Positions 1 through 9,017 of a stretch of DNA of 64,000 nucleotides are shown here, piece after piece. The translations under genes were made by a program, and so were the position numbers. The stretch's first letter is position 1; every line of letters begins with the position of its first letter. The stretch covers positions 496,001 to 560,000 of the forward strand of contig BLSF01000010.1 in the NCBI GenBank assembly GCA_012862575.1. The letters run 5' to 3'. Below the pieces are notes generated by a model. The model had not been told where the DNA came from. It saw only the letters and a list, made by a program, of their open reading frames with translations, and did not search any database. Source of the DNA: Parietichytrium sp. I65-24A. Its lineage: Eukaryota > Sar > Bigyra > Thraustochytrida > Thraustochytriidae.

Positions 1-420
1 TACGTCCGTCAGTTTGGGAATGATGAGGCTTGCTTTCGTAGCGGCTCGAAACGAAGCGATTGCGTGCGCAGCGTGGACAGTTCCAAACAGATATTTCTGA
101 AAACCGGTTCCACCTTTCAGCCACAGCTACTTGTGCTCACTCCGGTTTGCGAGAACGGGTGGTCATTTCTGGGCGAAATCGAAAAATATGCTGCCCTTTC
201 CACGTGGAGAGTAAAAGCTGTTACTTGCACGGCCAAAGGTATGCAAGTCAGCGTTCAAATTGCAAGAGGTGAAATGGTCTTTTTGAGCTTTATTTCAGAT
301 CAAGATCTCGTTCACACGAGTAACAACACCATTCCAGTAAATACAGACCGCTCTGAACTTTCTGTGGACGGCCATTCGCTTCAGGGCGCATTGCAAACGC
401 TTACCATCACAGTGCCCTGA
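1..420 (+). CDS. C-terminal fragment of a probable GH36 raffinose-synthase/Sip1-like protein (5' end outside window)
   Basis: The frame is open from the first base of the window and stops with TGA at 418-420, so this is the last 139 codons or so of a longer gene. The fragment carries LLVLTPVCENGWSFLGEIEKY, then a beta-rich stretch ending in LTITVP. This resembles the C-terminal all-beta domain of plant and fungal raffinose synthase/seed imbibition proteins (GH36), where a 'PV...GW..LG..dKY' block is followed by an anti-parallel sheet ending 'LTFTVP'. The catalytic (beta/alpha)8 barrel would lie upstream and cannot be inspected, so the assignment rests on the C-terminal pattern only. An internal GTG at 64 is not a plausible start. 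The next gene is convergent, with its stop about 280 bases away. Confidence 0.45.
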   Translation, partial: YVRQFGNDEACFRSGSKRSDCVRSVDSSKQIFLKTGSTFQPQLLVLTPVCENGWSFLGEIEKYAALSTWRVKAVTCTAKGMQVSVQIARGEMVFLSFISDQDLVHTSNNTIPVNTDRSELSVDGHSLQGALQTLTITVP

Positions 421-697
421 AATCCTTTCGAAAGCAAGGGCTTTGTCTCTAACCGAAAGAAGAGCCGTTCAAATTGGAAGCCGAGAGAGGTTCCCAGGTT
501 CCTCTCATCTCAAATGTTGTTTTGTTTTACAGTTAGTGTGAGTCAATTAATACCATGAAGAACAAGACAGCCTTGCTGAGCCAAGAGTTTCAAGAACACC
601 CCGTCCCTTACTTCGCTTCTCCTTATCCAACAAATCGACTGGGGCTAGCCAAGTGCGCAAGCTTCATGCATCACTCATTGTCAATTGAAATTCTTCT

Positions 698-1999
698 TTA
701 CAAAATTTCCATCGAGTCACTGTAGTCTCGTTTATTTAACACCGCCGCCGATGCCGAATTGGTGGGTGATGCGGGACGATCATGAATGATGTGATTGGCC
801 GGGACCTGTCCTTGTGAAGACTCGATTGTGTGAGCTGACTCAGCAAAGTTCGACGTTTCACCTTGAGCTGGGTGAGACCTCTTAGGGGGTAATGGTGGGG
901 GTTGTGGCTGTGCAAGCACTGGGGCGGGGGCCGGGGGTCGACCATACTTTTCAACTGCTTCTTGGCTGCTCAGAGGATTTTGGGTCACAAGAGCCTTGTA
1001 CTCACTCTCTCCTAAAACGTGAGGTAGAACAACCACTGGCAATTTGTGTTCGGGTACGCTAACTTGCTGTGGAGCCGCCGAGCTGAATGCTTCCGAGGCT
1101 CTTTCCGCGCTCCCTTGTGCTGGTTTTGACTCTGTAGGCGAAGAGACTGGGGATGATCGGCGCGATCCCACGAATTTGTTTTTAAATGAGTCCACAAGGG
1201 ACCATCCCTTCTTTTTCTTGGTGCTTGCGGAAGGGGGGCTCGACATTTGCTCCAGGTGCAGCTCTCCGATATTATCAGGACCCAAGATGCTTGGTGCCGG
1301 GTCTTCCACACCTGCAGAGGTTGGTAAGCCTGCACCACTGCTTTGTTCGGGCTCCTCCGGTCGCGGCAGTCCGTAATATGAGATGCAGAGGTCAAGAATT
1401 CCTTTCGAATTCTCATCGATGCGGAATGACTCAATCTTAATCGGGTGAAATCGGCTATGCCCTAAGAGCAACAGTCTGCCCGCCCATGTCACTGCGGGCT
1501 CATTGTCTGCCAAGTTCGCGCCGCCTGACCGCAGCATACTGCAAAAAGCCTCCAACGCGTCCTTGTTTTCCTTGCTCATTTTGTCGAGCTCGTCTGCTAG
1601 CTTGTTGTATATTCTTTCGGAGCTGTGCTGCTTTCCGGAAAGACGCAGGGTCTCAAACACCTCCAATAGTTCTCTCTGCATGTCTCGCGACAGTACGTCG
1701 TGCTGCATGCACAAAATTTCGAGGATCTCTATCTGATTCGGGACCGACACTCCTTGGAGCGCCCTTTCGGGGCCAAGATCCGAGATGTCCTTGATTGTCT
1801 TCACCACCCGGGTAGAAAATGGGGAACGAACGTGCCCTGTTCGAAGCGACTCGTGGGTGCTTGTTAAAGGCCCTCCCTCCTTTTGTGGCCCACCCGCCGT
1901 GTACTTTGCACTGTGAAGCTGCAGCACCTGTGCCATGCCACCATGCGCCTCCAGATTACGACAAACATCGACCACCGTTTGCAGGGAGCTCCCGTCCAT
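698..1999 (-). CDS. Uncharacterised protein with a tentative RhoGAP-like region and proline-rich SH3-ligand tail
   Basis: A 433-residue protein read from the first in-frame ATG at 1999; upstream codons back to an in-frame TGA contain no ATG, so a missing 5' exon is possible. Residues 60-190 have the spacing of a RhoGAP fold: a VVKTI helix, then a GPERALQGV block, then KMSKENKDALEAFCSML, which recalls the 'LP.eN...L..L...L' helix. The GxFR arginine-finger segment is not recognisable (ALQGVSV instead), so GTPase activation is doubtful. The C-terminal half is low complexity and Ser/Pro-rich, with a basic patch STKKKKGW and PPPLPPKRS, a typical SH3-binding motif. It may be a signalling or trafficking adaptor. 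Fold assignment is inference; the ORF itself is well supported by length and by strong codon structure against flanking sequence. Confidence 0.55.
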   Translation of the reverse strand: MDGSSLQTVVDVCRNLEAHGGMAQVLQLHSAKYTAGGPQKEGGPLTSTHESLRTGHVRSPFSTRVVKTIKDISDLGPERALQGVSVPNQIEILEILCMQHDVLSRDMQRELLEVFETLRLSGKQHSSERIYNKLADELDKMSKENKDALEAFCSMLRSGGANLADNEPAVTWAGRLLLLGHSRFHPIKIESFRIDENSKGILDLCISYYGLPRPEEPEQSSGAGLPTSAGVEDPAPSILGPDNIGELHLEQMSSPPSASTKKKKGWSLVDSFKNKFVGSRRSSPVSSPTESKPAQGSAERASEAFSSAAPQQVSVPEHKLPVVVLPHVLGESEYKALVTQNPLSSQEAVEKYGRPPAPAPVLAQPQPPPLPPKRSHPAQGETSNFAESAHTIESSQGQVPANHIIHDRPASPTNSASAAVLNKRDYSDSMEIL

Positions 2000-2374
2000 C
2001 GTTCCAAGAGCAAACTGCTGGAAAACCGCAAACAAAGGGCAGACGATACACTCTGATCAGGACTTTCCGTGCCAATCCTTCCTCCAACCCACGCCAGACC
2101 TCTGGTTGAATGATTCGCAGCTCGAGCCAATTTCGCGCTTCCAATCAAGCACAGCAAGATACCAATTCTCCTGACCGCTCCGCCGCCCACCTTCGCCAAG
2201 CGCGCAGCCTGACACTTGTCCCCGGCCGGACTCGCGCTATCCACAAAACCCTTTCCTCTCGCCCCGTGAACGCTCGCAGTTACGAGTGCCTTCTGCGAGA
2301 CCGGAAAGAGGAGAAGGAGTGCGCGAAGCGTGGCTGGCGCCGCCTGATCTTTCCTCGCAGACAAGAGCCCTGTG

Positions 2375-2435
2375 CGGAATGCGGAATGCGAAATGTGGAA
2401 TGTGGGATGTGGAATGTGGAATGTGGAATGTGGAA
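2375..2435. repeat. Imperfect GGAATGT/GGAATGC tandem repeat
   Basis: Units GCGGAAT, GTGGAAT and GTGGGAT recur about eight times head to tail. It is a short degenerate minisatellite in the 5' flank of the minus-strand gene ending at 698. Confidence 0.85.
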
Positions 2436-2668
2436 AGCAGTTGACCAACCCGTTTCCGTGGATCCTCCGACGCTTCTCATCGCTTCTCGCGAGGGGGCAG
2501 CGTAGGACTCTAGAGTTCCACAGCATGACAGCGCCTTGCCGTGACTAGGTGGCTTTGGACCCACCGCTAAGCATGAGCTGTAGTGTGAGAAGTCTGAGAG
2601 AGAGGGTTGGAAAGAACGTCCGATTAGTCCTCTGGCTGAATGTATCTACTCGAACATCTCGCTTTTGC

Positions 2669-2828
2669 TTGGTTTGTTTTGGTTTGTTTTGTTTTGTTTT
2701 GTTTTGGTTTGGTTTGGTTTGGTTTGGTTTGTTTTGTTTTGGTTTGGTTTGGTTTGGTTTGGTTTGGTTTGGTTTGGTTTGGTTTTGGTTTTGTTTGGCT
2801 TTTGTTGGTTTTGTTTTTGTTGGTTTGG
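2669..2828. repeat. (GGTTT)n / GTTTT pentanucleotide array, about 160 bp
   Basis: The plus strand contains almost only G and T, arranged as GGTTT and GTTTT units with occasional single-base length changes (GGTTTT, GTTTTT). The complementary strand is A/C only. The strand asymmetry and G-run spacing are reminiscent of telomere-like or G-rich satellite DNA, but the unit is not a standard telomere repeat and it lies internally between genes. Apparent ORFs here (poly-KTKPNQ or poly-FGLVW) are translations of the repeat. Confidence 0.95.
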
Positions 2829-3224
2829 TTCCGAGGGATTGAAGAATGAATGGATGAACAAAGAAAGGAAAATGCGGGAGATGGGGTACGGGAGACGATA
2901 GCTCGTCGATGTGTCTGGTTTTGCGACAGCTGGGAGAAGACCTGCTGCAAGAATGGTTGAGAGTCTCGGGAATGCATGCCAAAGAAAATGGTCTGGGAGA
3001 TCGTGGGCATGGCTCGAGAATTTAAAATGCGCACAAAATTTCGGCGCTATGCATCTCCGCTTCGTGCATCGAGAAGGGCAAGGTATGGAGAGGAGTGGAT
3101 ACTAAGAAAATGAATGTTATTCCGGCTTTTGTTCGAAAGTCTTGGCGCATGACCACGCCTTGAATGGTGCGCTTTTGATTAAATTCTCTGTCAGAACGCG
3201 ATAGATGTGAAGCTTTTCTCTATT

Positions 3225-3992
3225 TTAAGCCTCGTACAAATGAGAGACGGAGGATGCGACCTTGCCCTTGCCACCATCCATGGTAAGCTTGTGCACAAAC
3301 TGCTCTGGAATGGGGAGCTCCACCTTCTCTCCGTTGTGCGAGAACGCTGCGTTCATTTCGCTGCTGTTTGCAGCTGTGATCATAAAGTCAGGCATGGAGA
3401 CGCACTTATCTGAGAGGTCCACCAGGGCGCCGTCAGTCTTGTCAATGCTAATTGAAGGGGCGAGCCCGCTTACAAAGACTTTGACGCTCTTGCAGTTGGA
3501 GATTTGCACGGTACCAACCACGTCCTCCAAGTAAACCGAGGTGCGCTGGCACCCTTCAATTTGAACGCTCGCGCTCTTTCCTGCAATCTTGATCACGCCG
3601 TTCTTGCACTGGTAGATGGCGACTGCATGCATGGTCTTCTCGACCTTGATCTCCACAGGCCCATCTGCCGCTTCCACCTTCTCCACGATCCATTGATTCC
3701 TGGCAAACTTGGCTTTGCTAGAGGCGTCCCCCTTCTTGCTTCCGGAATCCTTCTCCGCGGTATTCTTCTCCAACTCCTTCTGCACGCGCTCCACTGCCGA
3801 CCCTTTCTTCTTCTCCCCCTCTGCCTTTGGCGCTGGAGGTGGCGCTGCTGAAGCCTTTGAGGGCGACTTGGCCTTTTCCGATGCTTTCGACGGCGACTTG
3901 GCCTTTTCCGACGCTTTCGACGGCGACTTGGCCGCTGCTGCCGGGGACTTGGCCTTGTCCTCCTTCTTGCTCTTGCTTCCTTTGGAACCCAT
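3225..3992 (-). CDS. CAP C-terminal (CARP) domain protein with predicted N-myristoylation signal
   Basis: A 255-residue protein starting at ATG 3992 (a GTG nine bases upstream is ignored). The N-terminus MGSKGSKSKK has Gly2, Ser6 and following lysines, matching the N-myristoyltransferase consensus plus a polybasic patch. Residues 15-50 hold three copies of a KSPSKASEKA-like unit and an Ala/Pro linker, then a Lys/Glu-rich helix. Residues 105-255 are the beta-helical C-terminal domain of adenylyl cyclase-associated protein (srv2/CAP), with repeated I/V-x-I-x-x-C strands (VIKIAGKSASVQIEGC, VQISNCKSVKVFV) and a terminal LPIPEQF segment. That domain binds ADP-actin and recycles G-actin. The adenylyl-cyclase-binding N-terminus and helical folded domain of full-length CAP are absent, as in apicomplexan C-CAP. 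It probably regulates actin at a membrane. Confidence 0.88.
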   Translation of the reverse strand: MGSKGSKSKKEDKAKSPAAAAKSPSKASEKAKSPSKASEKAKSPSKASAAPPPAPKAEGEKKKGSAVERVQKELEKNTAEKDSGSKKGDASSKAKFARNQWIVEKVEAADGPVEIKVEKTMHAVAIYQCKNGVIKIAGKSASVQIEGCQRTSVYLEDVVGTVQISNCKSVKVFVSGLAPSISIDKTDGALVDLSDKCVSMPDFMITAANSSEMNAAFSHNGEKVELPIPEQFVHKLTMDGGKGKVASSVSHLYEA

Positions 3993-5229
3993 CGCGCACA
4001 CCCTTTAACTTGGAACTTTTGGGCCAGCGAAACTCTGCAGTGAAAACCCTCTTCACACGCAACGCACTGCACCGCGCTGCACTGCCCGTCTCACGCTTGC
4101 GCTTGGGCTTGCTCACACGCTTACGATACGATCTCCGAGGATGTGCGAGGACGCGCGAGGACGTGCTCGTCTGCTGGACTTGCTAGCTACACTGAGGAAG
4201 TGGGGGAGAGTGAGAGTGAGAGTGAGTGAGAGTGAGAGTGAGAGCCTGTAGAAGGACGCGCTCAGCAACTAGAAGCCGCTGCCCTGATTGTAAGCTTATC
4301 TCCAATTTATCTTTATCTTTTTCTCTCTGTCAATAGCGATCGCGAGGAGAATGACATGGCGCAGACAATTCGCGCTCAAGGCCAACACATTCGAGGCGTC
4401 CAAGTCGCACAAGAATGTAACGTTTCAACCAACTTTTCAAAGGTTCCTGTGTGAACGAACTCTTTTCTCGCAAATCATCATTCATGATAAAACAAAGAAA
4501 ACCAACGCCGACCTTTACCGTACTGGCTGTGAACTGGCAGTGGGAAGCAAGAAGAGGGCGTTAGAGGGAGAGGGGGAGAGAGGGGGAAAAGTGGAAGTGG
4601 GCAGACCCAGCACCAGCTATGTTTTTTCGCTAAGTCCTCGTGCACACTTCTCAGGGTTGTCCACGAACGAACGATCTATATCACATCTCAAATGATCTCA
4701 AATCTCAAATGATCTTTTGAATTGAATGTAGCTCTCAAATGATCTCGGACATCGAATTGGAACATGCGTACCGGTACAAGACTCCGGGTCCAGATTGAAA
4801 GATTGAGATTGATCGATTTGTTGATCGTTCGATTGGTTGATAGGCCGTTTGATGCGGAGATGAGGGATTAGGGTGTGTGATGTAGGGAAGCTTGAACCTT
4901 TCTCGGAAGATGGTGAACCTTCTGCTGCTGGTGCCACTATAGAACGTGCTCGAACCCGAGGGACGCGCAGGCAATGGCGTGCAAAGTTGCCGGTTCTGAC
5001 TGTGAAATGCCTGGGCACCTTCAGTCAAAGTCAATCATCTCGGTGTGCAAAGATTCGGGTGCTGTTTCAAAAAGCGGTCTCGGTGTGCCTTTAAAAAGAG
5101 GACTCTGCAATACTTTTCCGGACCCTGAGCGCCATTTACTATCCAATTCTTGCGCAGGTTGATTTGATTTAAAGTCATTTCGCAGTTGATTATTAGTTTA
5201 CAAAAAGCGTTGCACTGGACCGGTGAGAT
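3993..5229. other. Intergenic region, no gene seen
   Basis: About 1.2 kb between two minus-strand genes, with a GAGAGT array at 4204-4245 and repeated ATCTCAAATG blocks near 4685-4745. An ATG-initiated 114-codon frame at 4351-4695 looks non-coding: skewed composition, no recognisable domain, and a purine-rich low-complexity middle. Confidence 0.4.
4204..4245. repeat. GAGAGT purine-rich tandem repeat
   Basis: Six- and four-base units (GAGAGT, GAGT) repeat about seven times just upstream of the CAP-domain gene (about 210 bases before its ATG), a polypurine tract on the plus strand. Confidence 0.8.
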
Positions 5230-6933
5230 TTATGTTTTGAAGAGCTCCGCAATGAGAGCGTCCTGAGCGGCTTCCTCGTCATTGCACAATGATATGACAG
5301 ATGGACTGGAACTAGAATGCAGCAGAGGAGGAGAGCGCATCGATTCTTTCTCATCGGCCCTTTGTCTGGAGAGCAGGTTGCAACCCAGGTCGGAGAAGCG
5401 TTTTGTGACTTTGCCCATGGAGTGTAGCGTCGAGTTAGCAGTGCTGAACGCGAGGTGGGACTGGCGGCGAATCTCGCGCGTGGCTCCCTTAGTTCCCTCA
5501 ATCGTGTCTTGCAGTCTATCGGTGCATGTGTCAGTGAGCCGCTCCAGGTGCTCCCCAGACAACTTGAGTGCTTCCCTGGCCAATTTTTCGGCGTTCTCTT
5601 TCGAATGAGAAACCGCGGTTCCGACCGCCTCGAGTGAACCTTGAGCAGCATCCGAAACCTTTGCGAGGAGTTCGTCCCACTTCTTGGCCACAGATACCGG
5701 GACCAAAGCTGAACGTAGATCCTCAAGGGAGATGTCTTCGCTAAGTTTCTTGCCCAAGGCGCTGCTCAAGGAGTTGAACGTCGAGATGGCGTTTGCAGTC
5801 CAAAGCCCATCAGCAATTTCTCGTATACTTACAAGACGCAATGCGCGATCTTTGGAAAGGATCCGGCCGACCAAACGGCTTGCCTGTTTCTGCTTCCCCC
5901 CCAAAAATAATTTTGCGGGCGGCCTCTCAAATTCTGCTGGAGACTGGACTTCAGCAATAATTTTTTCCCGGCCAGACACTCCTTTGAACGGCAAGTGCCC
6001 AAACAAGAGAACATACAAGGTGACCCCGGCTGCCCATACATCTGCCTCTTTCCCACAATAAGTCGCTTGCGTATCCGAGTTTACTGCTTCGGGTGAGAAA
6101 AATGGCAGAGTTCCCCGACCATAGCCACCATGACACTTAAATTCGCTCGCGGCGGCACCCTCAGTTCCATTATCTCCAACTAATCTGGACACTCCAAAGT
6201 CTATAAGCTTCACTTGGTCTGTGGACCGATTTAAGAGCAGATTCGATGGCTTAATATCCCCATGGATGATATCATTATGATGAAGGTACTCAAGGCCAGC
6301 CAGTATTTGAGCAAAGTAGTGTGCGCTCTTGGGTAGCGCAATTCGCGAACCGCAGTTTGGCGCTTTGGAGCTCCAGTACAACTTGTCTTGATCTTCAAGG
6401 TCTTTGTCAGTGATGAGCTGGACTCCGTCAATGAATTCCATTACAATTCCAATGCCCGACATTGTGTGGTCAAACGAATTGAGGTCCAAAACTTGGACAA
6501 AGCGGACTATAGAAGGGTGTTCAATCTTTTTGAGGATCGCCAGCTCGGTTCTCAGCGACTGCAAACTCTTTTTGGCCTGTAAAGACACGCGCCGGGCCGA
6601 GGTCGAACGAGCTTGTAGTGCTTTGATCGAAACCCCTTCAATCACACGGAGAGCGACCTCCACGCCTTTTACGCGGTCCATGGCTTGGAAGACGATGGCC
6701 TCGCCACCTTCGCCAAGCATTCTCAAGATCTCGAACTCATTCACCTGTGCTCCGAGCCATCTGCCATGTGCCGTGCCCATGTACCCGTCGCCGAATCCAC
6801 CGCTATCGCCGAAACCAAAGTCGTCATCATTGGAGTCCTCCTTTTCCTCCTCCTCCTCCTCAACAAAACTAACCGGCGCCTCCTCCTCGAGGCTCTTCTT
6901 CCTATTTCGCCAAAGCGCCGCAAGCGCGCTCAT
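5230..6933 (-). CDS. CaMKK/LKB1-upstream-kinase-like protein kinase with substituted catalytic residues and amphipathic C-terminal tail
   Basis: 567 residues from ATG 6933 (an upstream non-ATG extension is excluded). An acidic N-terminus (poly-Glu 25-30) precedes a kinase domain at about 65-380. The glycine loop is GEGGEAIVF (74-82), the alphaC glutamate is probably E130, DFG is at 245-247 and SPE at 280-282. CGKEADVWAAGVTLYVLLFG and IIHGDIKPSNLLL match the CaMKK group closely. Two key residues differ: the VAIK lysine is Arg96 (VALR) and HRD is HGD (224-226), while D226, K228, N231 and DFG remain. It may be a pseudokinase, or may use another lysine as WNK kinases do. Residues 430-530 are Ala/Lys/Glu/Thr amphipathic repeats resembling LEA or apolipoprotein helices, perhaps binding membrane. 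AMPK/SnRK activation would be the family role. Confidence 0.85.
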   Translation of the reverse strand: MSALAALWRNRKKSLEEEAPVSFVEEEEEEKEDSNDDDFGFGDSGGFGDGYMGTAHGRWLGAQVNEFEILRMLGEGGEAIVFQAMDRVKGVEVALRVIEGVSIKALQARSTSARRVSLQAKKSLQSLRTELAILKKIEHPSIVRFVQVLDLNSFDHTMSGIGIVMEFIDGVQLITDKDLEDQDKLYWSSKAPNCGSRIALPKSAHYFAQILAGLEYLHHNDIIHGDIKPSNLLLNRSTDQVKLIDFGVSRLVGDNGTEGAAASEFKCHGGYGRGTLPFFSPEAVNSDTQATYCGKEADVWAAGVTLYVLLFGHLPFKGVSGREKIIAEVQSPAEFERPPAKLFLGGKQKQASRLVGRILSKDRALRLVSIREIADGLWTANAISTFNSLSSALGKKLSEDISLEDLRSALVPVSVAKKWDELLAKVSDAAQGSLEAVGTAVSHSKENAEKLAREALKLSGEHLERLTDTCTDRLQDTIEGTKGATREIRRQSHLAFSTANSTLHSMGKVTKRFSDLGCNLLSRQRADEKESMRSPPLLHSSSSPSVISLCNDEEAAQDALIAELFKT

Positions 6934-7628
6934 CCTGACCTTGCAAGCCTCAACCGCTCGAGACAGCACCCAAAACCTAGGCCCAGAGAGACCGCCCCAC
7001 GCTCTGTGCCGCTCTGCCTTCAAGGTGCAACACCCAGCTCCGACCTCTTCACCATTCCTTCATTCACCATTCAATAGATCGTTGATCCATGTGTGTAAGA
7101 GAGCAGTGAAAGTGCAAGGGAACACAACATTCTCTTCACATCGTAATTGCAAAACATTCGAACACACGGACAGAGACACACACAGACAGAGACAAGGGTT
7201 ACGCTCACTTCACTGATCTTATCGTCACTGTCAGTAAGACGTGGCAGTCAGTCTTGTGTAACTTGTGCAATTCCTGGACCTACCCGCGATACCAGCAGGA
7301 CGGTAAGATCAGATCCACTTCTTCCACTTCCAGTTTTGTGGCTTCTAGCTAGTAGCTCAAGTAGTCCGAGACCTAGCTGTCCCGCAGCAGGACAAAACGA
7401 AACGGATTTCTCGTGTAATGAAGTGTAATGACCTTGCTAAAGGGCGATGGCGAGTGGGCAAAGTGTGAAGAAAGGAACTGGGAGAATCTGGCTGACAATC
7501 GAAAGAAACGTTCTTGATGGTGCTGCCGATGGTGCTGGCTATCATTTTAGTACACCGCGGAGACGATTAGAATATGTGCACAACTCATACGGTGGCTAGC
7601 TGTCTATTTACAGTGAAGAAGATATTTA
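6934..7628. other. Intergenic region, no gene seen
   Basis: About 700 bases between two minus-strand genes; it should contain the promoter of the kinase gene and the 3' end of the UBX-protein gene. TGTAAA occurs on the minus strand shortly after the UBX-protein stop and could be a polyadenylation-type signal. No credible ORF. Confidence 0.4.
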
Positions 7629-9017
7629 TTATGAGTCGAGGTCCTGAATGAAGAGGACTGCCTGCGGCGCCAACCCATTGTCGCGCAAAGTCACACTCAT
7701 ATCGTCATCGGGTCCGAAAGTCTTTTTGGGGAAATTAAGGACCACGGCGTAGTTTTGAACCGAAGAACTCTGTTCAAAGAGTGTGCAATCGACAAATGCG
7801 CGCAATTGCTCCATGGTAGCATCAGCTTGGAACCGCCGCTGAAATTTCCCCCCGGAAGGAAGCTGGAAACGTATGGTCGTCACTTTTCCGCGCTCCATCT
7901 CTGGCTCGGGTCCAATCATGGCCAACTTGCGCTCGTAATCACTCTGCTTTTCGTTCTCACGCTCAAGTCGCTCTTGCTCTTCTCGGATTTGACGCTCCTC
8001 CTCCTCCGCCTTTGCTGCCTCTTCCTCCTCCTGCTTTCGTCTCCTCTCCTCCTCGCGCCTCCTGTCCTCTTCCATAGATTGGCGAAGCGCTTCATCCTGC
8101 TCTTCACGAAGACGCTGCCGCTCCTCTGCTTCGTACCTCTGAGCGACACGCTGAGCGACAATTCCACCATGCTGTTCAGTCGCGCGGGTGATTTTGGCCA
8201 GAACAACACCGGCGCCTGCATTTCCCTCGATACGCTCTAGAAGCTTGGCGTTCGTCTGCCGTGGGTCGGCCGGAGGCTCCAGAATCGCGATGTACGGGTA
8301 TGTGTTGACATTTAAGATGTTGCTGAGGTGGTAAGCCTCGGCAAACTCCACGCTTCCGCCCCAGGCGACCATCCTCTCGTTCACGACCTTGGAGAGTTCA
8401 GGCTGAGCGAGCACGTCTTTAATAAAAGTGGTACAGTCTGGGTGCTGCACAGAGTGCAGATAGACTAGCAAGAGCTTCTCGTCACTCGCTGCCTTTGCAA
8501 GCGCTTCTCGGTATGTCAGCTTGACGAATTCGGTGATCTCAGGCCCTTCGTTGCTTTCACGTTGTTGCTGTTGCTGCTGTTGCTGCTGCTGTTGCTGCTG
8601 GTGAGGGCGATTAGCGAGAGCAGATTTTCCTAAAAATTCGCGCATAAAGAACGCCACTGCCGCCTGCGCATCCACATCTCCGGAAAACCCTGTGAGAAAC
8701 CTCAGCGGGGCGAGTAAGATTGCAGCAATTACCCCGAGAATCGCATGATGTGGCCCTGCATTTGCCTGTTGCCGTTGTTGCCCTGGTCTAGCCGCCGCAA
8801 CATCCCGAGCATCGCCTCCGCGGTCTCTATCTCTGGAGTCTTCACTCGCTCTTCGTCGCCGCATTTGGCTCCCGCTGCCAAAATAGTTGGTCACTGCTCG
8901 CTCCAGGTCCCAGTTGGTGGAGCGCAGAAATTGTCCAGCAGTCTCGTCATCCATAATTCCGACGACCTCTTTGAACCTCTCGAGAGTCTGCAACTGCCCT
9001 GCCGAAAGTTGTGACAT
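7629..9017 (-). CDS. FAF2/UBXD8-type UBX-domain protein (UBA-like, hydrophobic hairpin, UAS, coiled coil, UBX)
   Basis: 462 residues from ATG 9017. A UBA-like domain lies at about 5-47 (FKEVVGIMDDETAGQFLRST, WDLERAVTNYF), followed by an Arg-rich linker. A hydrophobic stretch at 92-110 (AILGVIAAILLAPLRFLTG) would form the membrane hairpin. Polyglutamine is at 140-152, a thioredoxin-like UAS domain at about 155-290 (LLVYLHSVQHPDCTTF), a highly charged coiled coil at about 295-365, and a C-terminal UBX domain at about 378-462 (TTIRFQLPSGGKFQRRF, LNFPKKTF). This is the complete architecture of human FAF2/yeast Ubx2-like factors, which recruit the Cdc48/p97 segregase to ER membranes and lipid droplets during ER-associated degradation. 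Length matches the family. The polyQ tract is encoded mainly by CAG/CAA and may vary in length between alleles. Confidence 0.92.
   Translation of the reverse strand: MSQLSAGQLQTLERFKEVVGIMDDETAGQFLRSTNWDLERAVTNYFGSGSQMRRRRASEDSRDRDRGGDARDVAAARPGQQRQQANAGPHHAILGVIAAILLAPLRFLTGFSGDVDAQAAVAFFMREFLGKSALANRPHQQQQQQQQQQQQQRESNEGPEITEFVKLTYREALAKAASDEKLLLVYLHSVQHPDCTTFIKDVLAQPELSKVVNERMVAWGGSVEFAEAYHLSNILNVNTYPYIAILEPPADPRQTNAKLLERIEGNAGAGVVLAKITRATEQHGGIVAQRVAQRYEAEERQRLREEQDEALRQSMEEDRRREEERRRKQEEEEAAKAEEEERQIREEQERLERENEKQSDYERKLAMIGPEPEMERGKVTTIRFQLPSGGKFQRRFQADATMEQLRAFVDCTLFEQSSSVQNYAVVLNFPKKTFGPDDDMSVTLRDNGLAPQAVLFIQDLDS

Larger units (their letters stand above)
2000..3224 (-). other. Intergenic region with two tandem repeats, no gene seen
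   Basis: About 1.2 kb between two minus-strand genes. It contains the GGAATGT-type and GGTTT-type arrays listed separately. All open frames across it are repeat translations or lack a credible start. It probably holds the 5' region of the upstream-lying 698-1999 gene and the 3' UTR of the CAP-domain gene. Confidence 0.5.

Noticed and set aside
1864-2526. 220-codon minus-strand ORF overlapping the start of the RhoGAP-like gene, considered as an upstream exon or frameshifted N-terminus
   Set aside because: It starts at a non-ATG codon, contains translated GGAATGT repeat, and I saw no splice pair joining it to the downstream frame.
2545-3034. ORFs rich in KTKPNQ or FGLVW over the GGTTT array
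   Set aside because: They are direct translations of the pentanucleotide repeat in several frames.
4351-4695. ATG-initiated 114-codon ORF
   Set aside because: No recognisable domain; the middle is a GAGGGAGAGGGGGAG purine tract, so it is probably chance.
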